50,456 nt of DNA from the NCBI GenBank assembly GCA_963618055.1, contig CAVERI010000010.1, forward strand, positions 1 through 50,456, in the 5' to 3' direction. A program made the translations under genes and the position numbers. Every line of letters begins with the position of its first letter. Positions within the stretch are counted from its first letter, which is position 1. The stretch comes from SFHK01 sp963618055 (GTDB taxonomy: Bacteria > Bacillota > Clostridia > Christensenellales > Aristaeellaceae). Shown in pieces: positions 1 through 8,114 of this stretch. Below the pieces are notes generated by a model, which was given only the letters and a program-made list of their open reading frames with translations, had not been told where the DNA came from and searched no databases.

Positions 1-289
1 CACCGGTATTCGCGCGCACGCGCGGGAGAAAGCGGCTGCTGTTTTCCAACGGACTGTTGATGTTGCACAGTTCCCGCAAAATGGCGAGATCGTCGTTTTG
101 AAAGGTGTTGTTGATGTTGATCTGCGGCCAGACGAGCTTCGAAGCGCGCGGGGTTCATCCCGCGGAATGGAAGGGATCGCCTGTGTTTTTGTGAGTTTTC
201 CAGTTTGTCCACTCTTCGTGCAGCCGAAGCCCCTCTTCTTCGTTCAGTCGGTTTTCGATGTTCTCCAGATACGTTTCGATTGAATGCAT
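1..289 (-). pseudogene. 5' part of a hypothetical gene with an in-frame TGA (UroD-like?)
   Basis: Partial gene running off the left edge. The ATG at 289 has GGAGG three bases upstream. Forty-four codons are open, then TGA at 157-155, and the same frame stays open to base 1. The stretch after the stop (LVWPQININ, later RVRANTG) still reads like protein. From memory it resembles the N-terminal part of uroporphyrinogen-decarboxylase-like proteins of unknown function in gut Clostridia; this is a weak recognition. One base change (CGA to TGA) would explain the stop, so it is either a nonsense-mutated gene, a sequencing error, or two pieces of a decayed gene. The rest of the gene lies outside the window. 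Confidence 0.4.
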
Positions 290-486
290 GGTCCTCCATG
301 GGCTATTGCAGATCTTTGATTCTGCGGCGGCTCTTGGTTTTTGTGGATTTATGGAGGGGGATATGCATTTGAGCTGCTTTCATGATGTGTTTTGCAGGAT
401 AAATGGGTACAACAAGCCGAGTGTCCGAGTTCGGGCACTTTTGGGGATGGGTATTTGACTGGGTCGATTCGCGTTTTCCGGAAAAA

Positions 487-807
487 TTAAGATTTCAGGA
501 GCGTTTTCGGGTGCAAATCGTGCGCTTTACGCTTTCCGTTGTTGCACTTCCGAATGTACTTGACGATGTTTTGCGAGATCGCCAGCAGGTACAGCTCCAT
601 CAATACCTTTGGATTTCCACTCAGCAGGAAACGCCGGAAGCCGCGGTTGTTTTTCAGCTGTCCGAAACTGCCCTCTGCCTGGATCAAGCGATTGACGCGA
701 AGAAGTTCGCCTTCGCCGGAGCAAAATGTGAATCGAAACGGTTGACAGCCGTTCACAATCCGGATATACTGCAACTGTTGAATGTTCTGCATAAGTTTAT
801 AATTCAA
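487..807 (-). pseudogene. IS1182-type transposase, C-terminal fragment
   Basis: The frame encodes about 106 residues matching the end of IS1182-family DDE transposases. It has the block LRVNRLIQAEGSFGQLK, which carries the last catalytic Glu in family members, then GFRRFLLSGNPKV and a hydrophobic tail like the family's final helix. Full-length members are roughly 450-550 residues, so the N-terminal DD part is absent. Upstream the frame continues open only to a TAG near 876, and nothing there resembles the missing domain. An imperfect 10-base inverted repeat (810-819 with 838-847) sits at the upstream edge and may be an old terminator. No ATG start is required: the piece begins at a TTG. It is a relic that cannot transpose alone. 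Confidence 0.72.
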
Positions 808-1023
808 CGAAAGAGCCGGCTTTTCCTTTTGGATTAACCGACTCTTTTCCGTTAAATTCTTGCACAGCTACACAAAGTCAACTTGTGCAACAGCTCCTTC
901 GTTGGCTGTGCGTTCAAGAATAGAATTCCCCTTCTGAACCGCATCCGTCCTGGTCACCGAAATGCACAAGCGTAGCCGCCCGCGCATTTGTCGTACCCTT
1001 CGCGGGGCACTTCAATCCGCGCC
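808..1023. other. Gene-free stretch between transposase relic and galT
   Basis: No convincing gene. It contains an inverted repeat with 7-base arms (TTGCACA at 860-866 and TGTGCAA at 884-890), which could be a remnant of a mobile element end, and a GC-rich stretch after the galT stop with no clear U-run terminator. Confidence 0.4.
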
Positions 1024-2526
1024 CTACGCGCGTTTAAAGCCGCAGGTATTCAGGAAGCGTACAAAGCCCTCCCTGCCCTCCGGCGTCTGCTTATACACGC
1101 CCGCGTCGGCCAGCACGCGGCGGCACTTCTCGCCCAGACCCTTATGGATGATTTCCGTCGCCTGTTCCGGCGTGTTCGCGCTTCCGAAGCGGGAAACGAG
1201 CTCGCGCGTCCAGTCCCAGTGACGCGCCAGCGGCGCGTCGGCGGCGGGCGCGTCGGTCAGCGCTCGTTCGCCGGTCAGGTATGCTTCCACGTCCTTCAGC
1301 TCCGTAAGCAGCCGCCCGGGCAGGATCATCAGACCCATTACCTCAATCAGGCCGATGTTTTCCTTCTTAATATGATGCAGATCGGCGTGCGGATGGAAGA
1401 TGCCCAGCGGGTTTTCCGCGCTGGTGCGGTTGTTGCGCAGCACCAGATCCAGCTTCCATTCGTCGCCCGCGCGGCGCAGGATGGGTGTAATGGTGTTGTG
1501 CTTCTGGTCGGTCTCGGCGAGGATGCCCAGCGCCTCGTCCGAATAGCCGCGCCATGCGTTCAGCACCTGAACCGCCCTGCGAACGAGCGTCTCCGCGTCC
1601 GTGCTCTTCAGGCGCAGGCAGCTCATCGGCCAGTCCACGATAGAGGCGCGAATCGCTGCATCGTCCGCGATAAGCGCGATTTCGTCCCCGGCACGATCCA
1701 TCGGGAACTCATAGTTTCCCCCTTGGAAATGATCGTGCGTAAGAATCGAACCGCCCACGATGGGCAGATCGGCGTTGGAGCCGAGGAAGTAATGCGGGAA
1801 CTGCCCCACAAAGGCAAACAGGCGGCGGAAGCCGGCCTCGGAAATCGCCATCGGGCGATGAATGTCGCTCAGCACGATGCAATGCTCGTTATAATATAGG
1901 TAGGGAGAATATTGCATGTGCCAGCCTTCGCCGTTCAGGTTCAGCGGAATCATGCGGTGGTTCTGCCGCGCCGGAAAGCCGGGCCGCCCCGCGTAGCCGG
2001 GATTTTCCACGCACAGCATACATTTCGGATAGCCGGCGGACTTGCTTTTGAGCGCGTTGGCAATGTCGCGCGGATCCTTCTCCGGCTTGGACAGGTTGAT
2101 CGTAATTTCCAGCCCCTCGGCGAAGAAGCGGGCGTTTTTGCGGATGCGGTCTACCTTAATATAATCCGCGTCCCGACACATTTGATAGAACCACCTCGTC
2201 GCCTCCTCCGGCGAACGGCGGTACGCTTCAAAAAACCGCGCGCGCGTTTCAAAGGGCGACGGCGTGACGCATCCGGCCAGCTTCGCCGAAAACAGGTCGC
2301 GCGATTCGCCGGTGTCGTTGATCACGCCGCGGCGAACCGCGTCGTCGCACAGCGCGTTCAGCGCCTCGGTCATCGTGTCGCCCAGCGGTGCCTCCGCGTT
2401 CGCACTCTCCCCGGGTGCGTCCAAGTGCAGCACTTCCAGCAGGCGGTTGCGCGCGTAGGCGCGATCCTCCGCCTCAATCAGTCGGGTTCGTTCCGCAAAA
2501 TCCAGCAGCCGTTCCATCGCGGACAT
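1024..2526 (-). CDS. galT: Galactose-1-phosphate uridylyltransferase, class II
   Basis: Transfers UMP from UDP-glucose to galactose-1-phosphate, giving UDP-galactose and glucose-1-phosphate in the cytoplasmic Leloir pathway. The product is 500 residues, the usual size of the long class II Firmicutes enzyme rather than the roughly 350-residue class I enzyme. Visible signatures are ENPGYAGRP near residues 174-182 and THDHFQGG near 263-270, which holds the His-x-His-x-Gln active-site pattern. The ATG at 2526 is chosen because AAGGAGG lies seven bases upstream. It is divergent from galK and has its own promoter. The C-terminus looks complete. The galE epimerase is not in the window. Confidence 0.97.
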   Translation of the reverse strand: MSAMERLLDFAERTRLIEAEDRAYARNRLLEVLHLDAPGESANAEAPLGDTMTEALNALCDDAVRRGVINDTGESRDLFSAKLAGCVTPSPFETRARFFEAYRRSPEEATRWFYQMCRDADYIKVDRIRKNARFFAEGLEITINLSKPEKDPRDIANALKSKSAGYPKCMLCVENPGYAGRPGFPARQNHRMIPLNLNGEGWHMQYSPYLYYNEHCIVLSDIHRPMAISEAGFRRLFAFVGQFPHYFLGSNADLPIVGGSILTHDHFQGGNYEFPMDRAGDEIALIADDAAIRASIVDWPMSCLRLKSTDAETLVRRAVQVLNAWRGYSDEALGILAETDQKHNTITPILRRAGDEWKLDLVLRNNRTSAENPLGIFHPHADLHHIKKENIGLIEVMGLMILPGRLLTELKDVEAYLTGERALTDAPAADAPLARHWDWTRELVSRFGSANTPEQATEIIHKGLGEKCRRVLADAGVYKQTPEGREGFVRFLNTCGFKRA

Positions 2527-2540
2527 ATAAAGGCCTCCTT

Positions 2541-2551
2541 ATGTACTACAT
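2541..2551. promoter_or_regulatory. Palindrome in galT leader, possible operator
   Basis: ATGTACTACAT is a perfect palindrome around a central base, just downstream of the galT -10 box. It could be a repressor half-site or chance; no regulator gene is adjacent. Confidence 0.25.
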
Positions 2552-2557
2552 GGGGTT

Positions 2558-2586
2558 ATTATTGCGCGTTCCGGGTGAAATGTCAA
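2558..2586 (-). promoter_or_regulatory. Promoter of galT
   Basis: On the minus strand TTGACA (2586-2581) is separated by exactly 17 bases from AATAAT (2563-2558). The predicted transcript starts around 2551, about 25 bases before the galT ATG. Its -35 box is only nine bases from the -35 box of galK, so one bound regulator could cover both. Confidence 0.75.
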
Positions 2587-2595
2587 GAAAAACTG

Positions 2596-2624
2596 TTGCC
2601 AAGAACGCATTTTCGCGCTACAAT
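2596..2624 (+). promoter_or_regulatory. Promoter of galK
   Basis: TTGCCA (2596-2601), 17-base spacer, TACAAT (2619-2624). Transcription would begin near 2631, which rules out the in-frame ATG at 2630 as the galK start and supports the one at 2657. Confidence 0.75.
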
Positions 2625-2656
2625 AGAAAATGAGAAAAACTGAAGAGGTGGCTCCC

Positions 2657-3892
2657 ATGGATTATAATCGCCTAATTTGCCTGTATGGCGGCGAGGAACC
2701 CGCCAAACGGCAGCTTGCGCGCATTGATGCGCTAAAGGAAAACTTTATCCGTCATTTCGGCTCCATCGACGGCTGCGAGCTGATTTCCGCGCCCGGCCGC
2801 ACCGAAATTGCCGGCAATCATACCGATCACAATCACGGCTGCGTGCTCGCGGCGTCCGTGGATATGGATATTATGGCGCTCGTTCGCAAAACAGGCGACA
2901 ACCGCGTGACGATGTATTCCGCGGGCTACAGCAAGCCCTTCATCGTAGACGTGAACGACCTTACCGTGCATGAAGAGGAAAAGGAAACCACGCTGGCGCT
3001 GATTCGCGGCGTGGCGGCCGAAATGAAGAAGGCAGGGTTCACCGTGGGCGGCTTTGAGGCGGAGATTTGCAGCACCGTCATGCGCGGCAGCGGTCTGTCC
3101 TCCTCGGCGGCGCTCGAGGTCATGCTGGTGGCCGTGAACGACGTGCTGTACAACGGCTGGACGGTCGATCATCAGCTGAACGCAAGGCTGAGCCAGAAGG
3201 CCGAAAACAACTATTTCCTCAAGCCCTGCGGCCTGATGGATCAGATGGCCAGCGCCGTCGGCGGGCTGGTGTTCATCGATTTCAACCACGGCGAGGCGCA
3301 GGTAGAGGCCGTGCAATACGATTTCCTGAAGAAGGGCTTCATTCCCTGTGTCGTGAGCGCCGGCGGCGACCATGGCAACCTGACGAACGAATACGCCGCC
3401 ATTCCCGCCGAAATGAAGCAGGTGGCGCACCTGCTCGGCGGCGAAACGCTGCGCGACGTAGAAGATAAGGTGGAATCGTCCATCGCGCTTCTGAAGGGCA
3501 GGGTGCCCGACCGCGCCATTCTGCGCGCGCTGCACTTTGTGGACGAGGATCGCCGCGTGCGCGAGATGCTTTCGGCGCTTAAAAACGACGACATCGCGTC
3601 GTTCCTTGACGGCGTAATCGCCTCCGGCGAAAGCAGCTGGATGCTGCTTCAGAACCTGTTCGTGCCCGGCAGCGACAATCAGGAGATGCCGTTGGCGCTG
3701 GAGATGAGCCGCCGCATGCTGACCGGCCGCGGCGCTTGGCGCATTCACGGCGGCGGCTTCGCCGGAACGATTCTGGCCTTCGTGCCCGTCGATCTGATGC
3801 CCGCCTACCGTGAAACGATGGATTCCGTGTTCGGGCAGGGCGCGGTCAAGCCGCTGTACATCCGTCCGGAGGGCGCCGTGTGGCTGCGCTGA
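2657..3892 (+). CDS. galK: Galactokinase
   Basis: Phosphorylates galactose at C1 with ATP, the first step of the Leloir pathway; GHMP kinase family. In the 411-residue product the galactokinase signature PGRTEIAGNHTDHNHG lies at about 46-61, the ATP-binding GSGLSSSAALE at about 144-154, and GLMDQ, holding the catalytic Asp (D195), near 192-196. The C-terminal glycine motif GGGFAGT is also present. An in-frame ATG exists at 2630, but it lies at the predicted transcription start and lacks a ribosome site. The ATG at 2657 has GAGGTG seven bases upstream. tsaE follows after 12 bases, so galK is probably cotranscribed with the tRNA modification genes. Confidence 0.96.
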   Translation: MDYNRLICLYGGEEPAKRQLARIDALKENFIRHFGSIDGCELISAPGRTEIAGNHTDHNHGCVLAASVDMDIMALVRKTGDNRVTMYSAGYSKPFIVDVNDLTVHEEEKETTLALIRGVAAEMKKAGFTVGGFEAEICSTVMRGSGLSSSAALEVMLVAVNDVLYNGWTVDHQLNARLSQKAENNYFLKPCGLMDQMASAVGGLVFIDFNHGEAQVEAVQYDFLKKGFIPCVVSAGGDHGNLTNEYAAIPAEMKQVAHLLGGETLRDVEDKVESSIALLKGRVPDRAILRALHFVDEDRRVREMLSALKNDDIASFLDGVIASGESSWMLLQNLFVPGSDNQEMPLALEMSRRMLTGRGAWRIHGGGFAGTILAFVPVDLMPAYRETMDSVFGQGAVKPLYIRPEGAVWLR

Positions 3893-3904
3893 TCGAGAAA
3901 ACGC

Positions 3905-4378
3905 ATGTATTATACGCATAGCAGCGAAGACACCTTCGCATTCGGGCAGGCGCTGGGCGCCTGCCTTCAAAAAGGAGACTCCGTGCTTCTGTACGGCGAT
4001 CTCGGCACGGGCAAGAGCGTGCTGGCTCGCGGCTGCGCGCGCGCGCTGGGCGTGACGGATGCAATGGCGAGTCCCACTTTCACGCTGATGCAGCCCTATC
4101 GCGGAACGGCGCTGCCGGTGTATCATTTCGACCTGTACCGTCTTTCCGGCGCAGACGAGCTGTTCGCCGCGGGGCTTGAGGAGTCCATCGGCGGCGACGG
4201 CGTGGCGCTGATCGAGTGGCCGCAGCAGGCGGACGTATGCCCCGATACGCGCATCGAGCTCGATCTCACGCGCGGCGAGGGATTTGACGACCGCGAAATC
4301 GAGCTGACGTGCTTCCTGCCCGAGGGGCGCGAGACGCGGATTCGAAACGCGCTTTCAAAATGGGAGGTGCGCGCATGA
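3905..4378 (+). CDS. tsaE: tRNA t6A biosynthesis ATPase TsaE (YjeE)
   Basis: ATPase that works with TsaB and TsaD to transfer the threonylcarbamoyl group to A37 of ANN-decoding tRNAs. The 157-residue protein is normal in length. It has the Walker A motif GDLGTGKS at residues 31-38, the family segment SPTF near 56-59, HFDLYR at 74-79 and the IEWP block near 103-106. Its final codons overlap tsaB through an ATGA junction, implying translational coupling. The start ATG at 3905 is only 12 bases after galK and has no strong Shine-Dalgarno sequence, so its translation may depend on galK read-through. tsaD is not in the window. Confidence 0.95.
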   Translation: MYYTHSSEDTFAFGQALGACLQKGDSVLLYGDLGTGKSVLARGCARALGVTDAMASPTFTLMQPYRGTALPVYHFDLYRLSGADELFAAGLEESIGGDGVALIEWPQQADVCPDTRIELDLTRGEGFDDREIELTCFLPEGRETRIRNALSKWEVRA

Positions 4379-5082
4379 TTCTTCTTTCCATCGATACCTC
4401 CGGCCCGGCCTGCTCCGCGGCGCTGCTCGCGGACGACCGCCTGCTCGGGGAAATCGTGATCAACTCGGCACTCACGCATTCGGAAACGATCATGCCCGCC
4501 GTGGACGAGCTGCTCAGCCGTGAAAATCTGACGTGCGCGGACGTGGATCTGTTCGCCGTCGCGGCGGGGCCGGGCTCGTTTACCGGCGTGCGCATCGGCG
4601 TGTGTGCGGCGAAGGGCATGGCGCACGCGACCGGCAAGCCCTGCGCGCGCGTAAATTCGCTGGACGCGCTGGCCGTCGGACTTCCCTTTGTTCCCGGTAT
4701 CGTCTGCCCGATTCTGGACGCGCGCCGCGAGCAGGTGTACTGCGCCGCCTATCGCTGGACAGGCGCGGCGCTTCCCGAAAAAATTCTGCCCGACGCGGCG
4801 CTGCCGCTGACCGAGCTGCTTGCCGCGCTTCCCGAAAACGAAATCATCACCTTCACCGGCGACGGTGTGGCCGTGCACGAGGCGCGCATTCGCGCGCGGC
4901 TGGGCGAACGCGCGCGGTTCGCGCCGCCGCATGCCCGCGTGCTGCGCGCATCCTCCGCCGCGTACTGGGCCAAACTGGATTCATCCTGCCGCATGGAAGC
5001 CCGGCTGCTGACGCCCATCTACCTGCGCGCGCCGCAGGCCGAGCGCGAGCGCAGTGAAAAGGCGACGAGGGCGAGGCTGTGA
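4375..5082 (+). CDS. tsaB: tRNA t6A biosynthesis protein TsaB
   Basis: Non-catalytic ASKHA-fold partner of TsaD in threonylcarbamoyladenosine synthesis. The 235-residue product starts MILLSIDTSG and carries the family hallmark GPGSFTGVRIG at about 65-75, in the usual position. The frame extends upstream to 4309, but the ATG at 4375 overlaps the tsaE stop (ATGA) and has GGGAGG upstream, so it is the start chosen. The C-terminal part is GC-rich and variable, as is common in this family. Its GTGA junction with rimI completes the frequent tsaE-tsaB-rimI order. Confidence 0.95.
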   Translation: MILLSIDTSGPACSAALLADDRLLGEIVINSALTHSETIMPAVDELLSRENLTCADVDLFAVAAGPGSFTGVRIGVCAAKGMAHATGKPCARVNSLDALAVGLPFVPGIVCPILDARREQVYCAAYRWTGAALPEKILPDAALPLTELLAALPENEIITFTGDGVAVHEARIRARLGERARFAPPHARVLRASSAAYWAKLDSSCRMEARLLTPIYLRAPQAERERSEKATRARL

Positions 5083-5573
5083 CCCGCGCTATACGCTATG
5101 CTTCGCCCGCCGATTTCGAAAGCATCTACGCCATCGAGCGCGCCTGCTTTCCCACCCCGTGGGAGGCGAACGTGCTTGAGCATGACCTTTCCCAGAACCC
5201 GTGCGCGCGCTATCTTCTGATTCTGGAAGGCGAGCAGGTCGTCGGCTGCGGCTGTCTGTGGCTTCTGATGGAGGAAGCGCACCTGATGAGCGTGGCGGTT
5301 CTTCCGGAATTTCGGCGCGCGGGCGCGGGCGAAGCGCTCATGCGGGCGCTGATTCAGGCGGCGGCGGACGGCGGCGCGCGCTTTATGGAGCTGGAATGCC
5401 GCCGCGGCAATCTGGCCGCGCAGGCGCTGTATCATAAGCTCGGCTTCCTGCGCGTAGGATGCAGAAAGGGATATTACGAGGATACCGGCGAGGACGCATT
5501 CGTGTACGCGCTGATCGCGCTTCCGCCCGGTCATCCGGACGACGACCCGTTTCTGAACGGCGCGCGCCCTTAA
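5079..5573 (+). CDS. rimI: Ribosomal protein S18-alanine N-acetyltransferase
   Basis: GNAT-family enzyme predicted to acetylate the N-terminal alanine of ribosomal protein S18 with acetyl-CoA. The N-terminal block ERACFPTPW (20-28) is typical of RimI. The acetyl-CoA loop region VAVLPEFRRAGAGEAL spans about 72-87, ALYHKLGF about 116-123, and GYY follows. The gene starts with GTG overlapping the tsaB stop. At 164 residues it has about 15 residues more at the C-terminus than typical RimI, a hydrophilic tail rich in Pro and Asp. The tsaE-tsaB-rimI order supports the assignment over a generic acetyltransferase. Confidence 0.92.
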   Translation: MTRAIRYASPADFESIYAIERACFPTPWEANVLEHDLSQNPCARYLLILEGEQVVGCGCLWLLMEEAHLMSVAVLPEFRRAGAGEALMRALIQAAADGGARFMELECRRGNLAAQALYHKLGFLRVGCRKGYYEDTGEDAFVYALIALPPGHPDDDPFLNGARP

Positions 5574-5584
5574 AGGGGAAGGCG

Positions 5585-5613
5585 TAGACAAATTTACATT
5601 CATACGGTAAGAT
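5585..5613 (+). promoter_or_regulatory. Promoter of the hydrolase-MurF-like-ddl operon
   Basis: TAGACA (5585-5590), 17-base spacer, TAAGAT (5608-5613), in the only real gap (83 bases) between rimI and the next gene. No terminator for rimI is obvious, so read-through is also possible. Confidence 0.5.
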
Positions 5614-5656
5614 AAGGAAATGTATATCCATTAACGCTGCAAGGAGGGCTTGGCGA

Positions 5657-6436
5657 TTGGTCTTTGAGAGCAACGGCGCCCGGATGAATTATGAGGTAGC
5701 AGGCGACGGTGGTCGCGTGCTTCTGCTTCTGCACGGCTGGGGCGGCTGCATCGACAGCTGGCTGCCCGTGATTCGCGATTTTCAGCGCGAGTGCCGCGTG
5801 GTGGCCGTGGACTTTCCCGGATTCGGCAAGAGTCCGGAGCCGTCCGAGGGCTGGTCGGTGAGCGAATACGCGCGCCTGACCGCGGACTTCATCGAATCGC
5901 TCGGCGAAGAATCGGTCGACCTGATCGCCCATTCGTTCGGCGGGCGCGTGGCGCTTCTGCTTTCCACGATGATTCCGGACAAAATCGGCAAGCAGATTCT
6001 GACCGGCTGCGCCGGGCTGCCCTCAAAGAAGAGCGCTTCCGGCAGGCTGAGCGAGACGGCGTTTCATGCGCTTTCCTCCGTGGCGGACAACGCCCTCACG
6101 CGCCGCGTGATCGGCGCGGAGCGCATCACGAAGGCGCGCGACGCCATGCGCGGGCTGTTCGGCTCCGCCGACTATAAGAGCGCCTCGCCGCGCATGCGCG
6201 AGACGTTCCAGAGGGTCGTTTCGCAGGATCTGACGGACTGCCTGCCCCTTGTAAAGGCATCCACCCTTTTGATCTGGGGTGAAAACGACACCGCGACGCC
6301 GCTGTGGATGGGCAAGAAGATGGAACAAACCATTCCCGGCTCCGGCCTCGTAGTGTTCGATGGCGCGGGACATTTTGCCTATCTTGAACAGTATGCTCGC
6401 TTCTACGCGATTGCGCATAGGTTCCTGCTCGGCTGA
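5657..6436 (+). CDS. Alpha/beta-fold hydrolase
   Basis: Cytoplasmic serine hydrolase of 259 residues; substrate unknown. The fold signatures are complete: HGWGG at about 26-30 (oxyanion region), the nucleophile elbow AHSFGG with Ser93, WGENDTATP with the acid Asp211, and GAGHF with His239. No signal peptide. The first in-frame ATG is at 5684, but TTG at 5657 lies nine bases after a strong AAGGAGG and the extra residues (VFESNGARMNYEV) form the usual first strand, so TTG is preferred. It is followed after 23 bases by the MurF-like gene, which hints at a link with cell-wall metabolism, but nothing in the sequence shows this directly. Confidence 0.88.
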   Translation: MVFESNGARMNYEVAGDGGRVLLLLHGWGGCIDSWLPVIRDFQRECRVVAVDFPGFGKSPEPSEGWSVSEYARLTADFIESLGEESVDLIAHSFGGRVALLLSTMIPDKIGKQILTGCAGLPSKKSASGRLSETAFHALSSVADNALTRRVIGAERITKARDAMRGLFGSADYKSASPRMRETFQRVVSQDLTDCLPLVKASTLLIWGENDTATPLWMGKKMEQTIPGSGLVVFDGAGHFAYLEQYARFYAIAHRFLLG

Positions 6437-6459
6437 CGAACAGAGGAGGTACAAGACGA

Positions 6460-8094
6460 ATGTGGTGGCTGATCATCGTTGAGCTGGCCGTTTCCCTGCT
6501 ATTCACGCTGGGCGCGTGCCGGTTTTACCTGCATATGCTGCAGCTGGAAAGCTATCAGCTGGACGGCTACATGCGCTGGCTGAAGCGCGAAAAGACCCGC
6601 CAGCTCGGCTGGACGCTGAAGGCCGGATTGATCGCGAGCCTGTCCGCCATCATCCTGCCGGTGCTTTTGAGCCTGTTCAGCACCGGCGAAATCAAGCGAA
6701 GCACGATTACCGCCAGCATCCTTTCCATGGCGTTCTTTGCCGCCTACTCGGCGCTGATGATCGTGAAGGATTTCAAAAAGCGTCAGAAGAAAAAAATGCG
6801 ATTCACCGGCCGCATGATCCGCCTGACCGTCATGCTCGCGCTGGTTATCGCCGCAACGCTGGGGCTGATGTTCCTCCTCTTCCGCCGCGAATCCGCCGGT
6901 CTGGTTCTGATGTGGATTCCCCCGTTCGCGGTAATCATCCTGTCCCCGTGGCTCACGTGGCTGGCCGCGCGCTGCATCCAGCCGCTGGAGGAGGCCTTTC
7001 ACCGCCGCTTCTTTCGCATGGCGCAGAGAAAGCTCGCGTCGCGGAAGAACCTGATCAAAATCGGCGTCACCGGCAGCTACGGCAAAACCAGCACGAAGTT
7101 CTGCCTGCAGGCCATCCTGTCCGTGAAATACAACGTGTACGCCCCCAAGTCCTCAATCAACACGCCGATGGGTCTTTCCAAGGTGATCAACGAGGAGCTG
7201 ACTGACGCGCATCAGGTGTTTATCGCCGAAATGGGCGCGCGGCACGTGGGCGACATTCGCGAGCTGGTGGAGCTGGTGCATCCGCGCTACGGCGTGCTCA
7301 CCAGCGTCGGCCCCCAGCATCTGGAAACCTTCGGCGACGTGAAAACCGTCGCCAACACCAAGTTTGAGCTGATCGAGGGCTTGCCCAAGAACGGCGTGGG
7401 CATCTTCGCCGCCGATGACGGCGAGGTCGACAAGCTCTACGAGCGCGCAAAGTGCGACAAGCGCCGCGTCGGCATCAGCGAAACCGGCGTTCTGAACCTG
7501 CGCGCCGAGAACATTCAAAGCGGCTCGTTCGGCTCCCGCTTCACGCTGATTACGGACGACGGCGAGCGCGTGGACTGCGAAACGAAGCTGCTCGGCCGGC
7601 ACAACATTTCCAATATCGTGGTCTGCTGTCAGGTTGCCCGCGAGCTGGGCATGACGATGGCGCAAATCGCCGAGGGCGTGGCGCGCGTGAAGCCCATCGA
7701 GCACCGCCTGCAGCTGCTGCCCGGCGCAATGAACGTAATCGACGACGCGTTCAACTCCAACCCCGTGGGCGCGAAGCGCGCGCTGAGCGTGTTAAAGGAG
7801 TTCCCCGGCCGTCACCTGATCATCACCCCCGGCTTCGTGGAGCTGGGCGAAAACGAGAAGGAATTTAACTATCAGCTTGGCAGGCAGATTGCCGAAGCGT
7901 GCGACGCGGCGATTCTGGTCGGCCCGAAGCACACCGCGCCGATTAAGAAGGGTCTGCTTGATTCCGGCTTCCACCCGGACGACATCCGGGTCGTTCGCAC
8001 GCTGGAGGAGGCCACGGCGCTGATTCGCACGTTCGCCGGCAACGGCGACACGGTTCTGTTTGAAAACGACCTTCCCGATAATTATACCGAATAG
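6460..8094 (+). CDS. Membrane-anchored MurF-like ligase
   Basis: Mur ligase superfamily protein (544 residues) related to MurF, the UDP-MurNAc-tripeptide:D-Ala-D-Ala ligase. Unlike classical MurF, it opens with about 170 residues of membrane segments (roughly 2-24, 53-73, 85-101, 120-141, 147-170) and then the ATPase core. The ATP-binding motif GVTGSYGKTS is at 202-211, followed by EMGARHVGDI, the GRHNISN region and DDAFNSNP. The N-terminal UDP-sugar-binding domain of soluble MurF appears to be replaced by the membrane part. Similar proteins sit next to Ddl in many Clostridia. Whether this is the essential MurF or a modified variant acting on a lipid-linked substrate cannot be told from the sequence. 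GAGGAGG precedes the ATG. Confidence 0.85.
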   Translation: MWWLIIVELAVSLLFTLGACRFYLHMLQLESYQLDGYMRWLKREKTRQLGWTLKAGLIASLSAIILPVLLSLFSTGEIKRSTITASILSMAFFAAYSALMIVKDFKKRQKKKMRFTGRMIRLTVMLALVIAATLGLMFLLFRRESAGLVLMWIPPFAVIILSPWLTWLAARCIQPLEEAFHRRFFRMAQRKLASRKNLIKIGVTGSYGKTSTKFCLQAILSVKYNVYAPKSSINTPMGLSKVINEELTDAHQVFIAEMGARHVGDIRELVELVHPRYGVLTSVGPQHLETFGDVKTVANTKFELIEGLPKNGVGIFAADDGEVDKLYERAKCDKRRVGISETGVLNLRAENIQSGSFGSRFTLITDDGERVDCETKLLGRHNISNIVVCCQVARELGMTMAQIAEGVARVKPIEHRLQLLPGAMNVIDDAFNSNPVGAKRALSVLKEFPGRHLIITPGFVELGENEKEFNYQLGRQIAEACDAAILVGPKHTAPIKKGLLDSGFHPDDIRVVRTLEEATALIRTFAGNGDTVLFENDLPDNYTE

Positions 8095-8114
8095 GAAAGG
8101 AAGCCTGAAGCATC

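Noticed and set aside
155..157. TGA as a selenocysteine codon or reassigned codon
   Set aside because: Other genes in the window use TGA as a stop, no selenocysteine insertion hairpin was evident, and the protein context (Gly before, Thr-Pro after) does not suggest a redox site.
860..890. Inverted repeat TTGCACA/TGTGCAA as an intact insertion-sequence end
   Set aside because: No partner end or target duplication could be found near the transposase relic.
988..1899. Long plus-strand open frame (303 codons) opposite galT
   Set aside because: Arg/Ala/Val-rich shadow of galT with no ribosome site; galT motifs on the other strand are unambiguous.
2630..2656. Earlier galK start at 2630
   Set aside because: The ATG lies at the predicted transcription start and has no Shine-Dalgarno sequence.
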